Source of the DNA: Candidatus Nitrotoga sp. CP45
GTDB lineage: Bacteria > Bacteroidota > Bacteroidia > Flavobacteriales > Flavobacteriaceae
DNA: 6,824 bases
Direction: 5' to 3'
Assembly: GCA_943329165.2 (NCBI GenBank)
Contig: CALQCV020000105.1
Location: 1 to 6,824 of the forward strand
Shown here: one piece after another, positions 4,720-6,824 of the stretch
How the letters are laid out: the number at the start of each line of letters is the position of its first letter
How positions within the stretch are numbered: the first letter of the stretch is position 1
Notes under the pieces: generated by a model
Seen by the model: only the letters and a program-made list of their open reading frames with translations
What the model was told of the DNA's origin: nothing
The model's database searches: none
Position numbers and translations under genes: made by a program

Positions 4720-5739
4720 TTATATAATTCTTTTTTTTCTACTATTCTCTAAAATCACGTAAAATTGAACTCCAAACAAAAGTGTTGCCAACACTATATG
4801 AATGGTTTGTGTCCCAAAAGGAAAATCTAAATAATACATCATTATCCCTGATAGTATTTCAATAAAAATCAAGAATACAATCCAATTTATTTTTTTACAG
4901 TGAAGTTGTAATTTTCTATTTCTGAAAAACAAATAGAAATTAGCAAGCAAGACAATTATCGAAAAAGATCTATGAATATAGAAACTTAAGGATGGATTTT
5001 GTAGCCAAAATATTTTTGGCGCTCCGGTCTCTGATATCTCATCTACATGCTCTCTAACACTAGTGCCTAAAAGAACTTGAAAAATGGTTAAAACAATAGT
5101 TAGGTATAGAATTTTAGTAAAGGTCGCGTCAAAAAGTAAAATACTTTTGTTTTTTTGAGCTTGGTGGATTAAATACAATTGAAACGATATAATCAAAAGT
5201 GCAGCTAACATGTGAGTTGTAATCTTGATTGGGCTCAAAACAGAGTCGACAACAGTTTTACCGAGCCATGCTTGAAATCCCATCAACAAGCAAATGAAAA
5301 ATGCAATAAAAATGAGTTTTCTTTGCTCTTTCCAATAGCTAAACGAAAAAATAAATGTTAGCAAACAAAAAACACCAGCTAATGCACCAAGTAATCGGTT
5401 TATATATTCTACCCATGTATGCAACGGATTGAAGATAGCATAATCGTGTTTAGCATACTTCTCCCAATCAGGTGTGCTAAATTTAGATTGAGCAACAAAA
5501 TCTTTTCTGGCTACCAAAAGAGTTTCATCCTTAATAATGACTTGTCCTTTGTTGTATTCTTTTCCAGCAGTAAATAACAATTCTTGTTTTTCGGTTGGTG
5601 GGATGTAGTAGCCAAAGCATTTGGGCCAATCAGGGCATCCCATTCCTGAACCGGTTAGTCTAACAAAAGCGCCGGCAAAAATCACAAGATACACTAGAAC
5701 TAGAGCTATTTTTGCAGTTTTTGAGAAGTACTTTTTCAT
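4720..5739 (-). CDS. ctaA: Heme A synthase (COX15/CtaA family)
   Basis: 339 residues. The enzyme oxidises the C8 methyl of heme O to the formyl of heme A, the cofactor of aa3-type cytochrome oxidases, in the inner membrane. Eight hydrophobic segments can be placed (about 10-28, 116-134, 142-160, 173-191, 209-225, 256-272, 285-303, 311-329), as the family requires. Seen motifs: G-A-F-V-R-L-T-G-S-G (23-32) followed by C35-P-D-W-P-K-C41, the first-loop cysteine pair; a long first periplasmic loop (43-105); H107-T-W-V-E111-Y-I-N114-R115; L-G-K-T-V-V-D (159-165); T-T-H176; L-L-G-T-S-V-R-E-H (223-231); H256-R257; and Q311-T-I-H314. H176, H256 and H314 align with heme-ligand histidines, but the usual ExxHR histidine is Asn114. 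No second cysteine pair in the third loop. ATG 5739 is supported by a perfect -7 box and a typical K-rich membrane start. Confidence 0.93.
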   Translation of the reverse strand: MKKYFSKTAKIALVLVYLVIFAGAFVRLTGSGMGCPDWPKCFGYYIPPTEKQELLFTAGKEYNKGQVIIKDETLLVARKDFVAQSKFSTPDWEKYAKHDYAIFNPLHTWVEYINRLLGALAGVFCLLTFIFSFSYWKEQRKLIFIAFFICLLMGFQAWLGKTVVDSVLSPIKITTHMLAALLIISFQLYLIHQAQKNKSILLFDATFTKILYLTIVLTIFQVLLGTSVREHVDEISETGAPKIFWLQNPSLSFYIHRSFSIIVLLANFYLFFRNRKLQLHCKKINWIVFLIFIEILSGIMMYYLDFPFGTQTIHIVLATLLFGVQFYVILENSRKKRII

Positions 5740-5755
5740 TATTTTATTTATGGTA

Positions 5756-5763
5756 CAAAATTA
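5756..5763 (-). promoter_or_regulatory. Perfect -7 box (TAATTTTG) for ctaA
   Basis: On the - strand TAATTTTG matches TAnnTTTG at all six fixed positions, 16 nt before the ctaA ATG. It lies in the 74-bp gap after the cca stop codon, so ctaA can be transcribed without cca. A canonical -33 TTTG is absent at the proper spacing. Confidence 0.55.
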
Positions 5764-5780
5764 ACCATTAGACGTTAAAT

Positions 5781-5794
5781 TTGATTGTGAACAA
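5781..5794. promoter_or_regulatory. FNR/CRP-like dyad upstream of ctaA
   Basis: TTGAT-TGTG-AACAA matches the FNR-type consensus TTGATnnnnATCAA at nine of ten fixed positions. Its centre is about 24 bp upstream of the ctaA -7 box, near -37 if transcription starts a few bases after the box. This is close to the position used by CRP/FNR activators. An overlapping dyad, ATTGT-GA-ACAAT (5784-5795), is an alternative reading. The only promoter it can serve is that of ctaA. Confidence 0.35.
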
Positions 5795-5813
5795 TAGTTA
5801 ATATAACACCAAT

Positions 5814-6824
5814 TTAAACAACTTTTTTCAATCCCATTTTTTTGGCTCTTTCCAAGACAAAATCATATGCCGCTTGATATTCATTCGGAATTTCACCTTC
5901 GAGAATAGCTTCTTTCACCGCTTCTTTTAAAACACCTATTTCACGAGATGGTTTTAAATTGAAGATTTCCATAATTTCTTCACCAGAAATTGGTGGTTGA
6001 AAATTCCGAATATGATCGCGTTCTTCGACTTCAATTATCTTATTGCGAACAATATCAAAATTGTTGTGATACTTTTTAAACTTCGCCGGGTTTTTGGTGG
6101 TAATATCTGCTTCGCATAACGTCATCAGATTATCGACATCCTCACCGGCATCAAACACCAAACGACGCACAGCCGAATCGGTAACAATATCTTCGGAAAG
6201 CACAATTGGTCTCGAGCTTAGCATTACCATTTTAGCAACAAATTTCATTTTTTGGTTCAATGGCATGTGCAATCTTTCGAATATTTTCTTTACCATTTTT
6301 CCACCTAGAAATTCGTGTCCGTGAAATGTCCAGCCCTGTTTTTTATTGAATTTTTTTGTTGGTGCTTTTCCAATATCATGCAGTAAGGCTGCCCAGCGAA
6401 GCCAAACGTCATCAGTATTTGGACAAATATTATCAACGACTTCGAGTGTATGATAAAAATTGTTTTTATGCGTATGACCTTCAATCTCTTCGACATTATT
6501 CAAAGCTGTAAGTTCAGGAAGAATAATTTCTAAAAGTCCAGTTTTATATAAATGTAAAAAGCCAATCGATGGTTTTGGTGTAGATAAAATTTTATTCAAT
6601 TCGTCCACAATTCTTTCACCAGATATAATCTTAATGCGTTCTTTATTTCTTTCGATAGCCTCCAATGATTTGGCTTCAATAACAAAGTCCAATTGCGTCG
6701 AAAAACGAATGGCCCGCATCATTCGCAATGGATCGTCAGAATAAGTTATATCGGGATTTAAAGGCGTTTTGATGATTTTGTTTTTCAAATCGCTCAAACC
6801 ATCAAACGGATCAACTAATTCGCC
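5814..6824 (-). CDS. cca: CCA tRNA nucleotidyltransferase, HD-domain type (5' end outside window)
   Basis: This enzyme builds or repairs the CCA 3' end of tRNAs in the cytosol. The frame stays open to the window edge, so 336 residues are present and perhaps 130-140 N-terminal ones, including the catalytic nucleotidyltransferase GG/DxD motifs, lie outside. The TTG codon at 6797 is an internal leucine: upstream in frame lies [10 protein letters not shown], the end of the nucleotidyltransferase domain. Counting from the window edge, R34-M-M-R-A-I-R-F41 is the RNA/nucleotide-binding 'RaxRFa' block; residues 35-100 are the neck helices; H125-T and H149-D150 form the HD motif (L-L-H-D-I-G-K), followed by F-H-G-H-E (167-171), a metal-dependent phosphohydrolase domain; D240 in C-E-A-D continues it. 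The C-terminal 70 residues carry P-I-S-G-E-E-I-M-E (278-286), usual for the tail. It ends 74 bp before ctaA. Confidence 0.93.
   Translation of the reverse strand, partial: GELVDPFDGLSDLKNKIIKTPLNPDITYSDDPLRMMRAIRFSTQLDFVIEAKSLEAIERNKERIKIISGERIVDELNKILSTPKPSIGFLHLYKTGLLEIILPELTALNNVEEIEGHTHKNNFYHTLEVVDNICPNTDDVWLRWAALLHDIGKAPTKKFNKKQGWTFHGHEFLGGKMVKKIFERLHMPLNQKMKFVAKMVMLSSRPIVLSEDIVTDSAVRRLVFDAGEDVDNLMTLCEADITTKNPAKFKKYHNNFDIVRNKIIEVEERDHIRNFQPPISGEEIMEIFNLKPSREIGVLKEAVKEAILEGEIPNEYQAAYDFVLERAKKMGLKKVV

Noticed and set aside
6094..6496. Open frames on both strands overlapping cca
   Set aside because: They are in alternative frames of a clearly identified HD-domain gene and carry no motif.
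6795..6797. TTG as the start of the CCA nucleotidyltransferase
   Set aside because: The frame remains open to the window edge and encodes V-D-P-F-D-G just upstream, a conserved part of the nucleotidyltransferase domain, so TTG is an internal leucine.
1..6824. tRNA, rRNA or a defence island
   Set aside because: I saw no tRNA-like cloverleaf, no rRNA segments, and no nuclease, toxin or reverse-transcriptase motifs on either strand.

Overview
The window is AT-rich and densely packed. It looks like a piece of chromosome from a member of the Bacteroidota, most likely Flavobacterium or a close relative. Three things point there: the protein families (a Bacteroidota-type PEP carboxylase tail, a TPR module of the kind found on OmpA/PD40 proteins, a Bacteroidota-type CtaA); the lack of Shine-Dalgarno sequences, with A/T-rich leaders before the ATGs; and several perfect or near-perfect TAnnTTTG -7 promoter boxes 15-45 nt upstream of start codons. 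This assignment is inference from sequence character, with no database search.

Layout. The left third is on the + strand: the last 170 codons of phosphoenolpyruvate carboxylase (1-513), a small secreted TPR protein (628-1035) and a DinB-family protein (1105-1623). The DinB stop codon runs into a 59-bp heptanucleotide repeat array (1622-1680). Everything from 1804 onward is on the - strand. Read in that gene order from the right edge, it holds a 5'-truncated CCA tRNA nucleotidyltransferase (6824-5814), heme A synthase CtaA (5739-4720), a CDP-alcohol phosphatidyltransferase family membrane protein (4666-3896), a 385-bp gene-free spacer with several hairpins (3895-3511), a pRiA4b ORF-3/'IS1096 passenger'-like protein (3510-2974), and an NdpA/YejK-like nucleoid-associated protein (2862-1804).

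How it fits together. This is a housekeeping neighbourhood (anaplerosis, tRNA 3'-end maturation, cytochrome oxidase cofactor synthesis, phospholipid synthesis, nucleoid protein) and not one pathway. Most - strand genes seem to have their own promoter. I found -7 boxes in front of ctaA, the CDP-alcohol transferase, the pRiA4-like gene and (weaker) the NdpA-like gene. Three of these promoters carry a dyad near the -33 region, so the regulatory sequences are more distinctive than the genes. I see no CRISPR array, tRNA, rRNA, transposase or recognisable defence system, and I do not think the window holds a large undescribed system. The points most worth following are the heptad repeats, the promoter dyads (one FNR-box-like, upstream of ctaA), the His-to-Asn change in the CtaA ExxHR motif, the stand-alone TPR module and the hairpin-bearing spacer.
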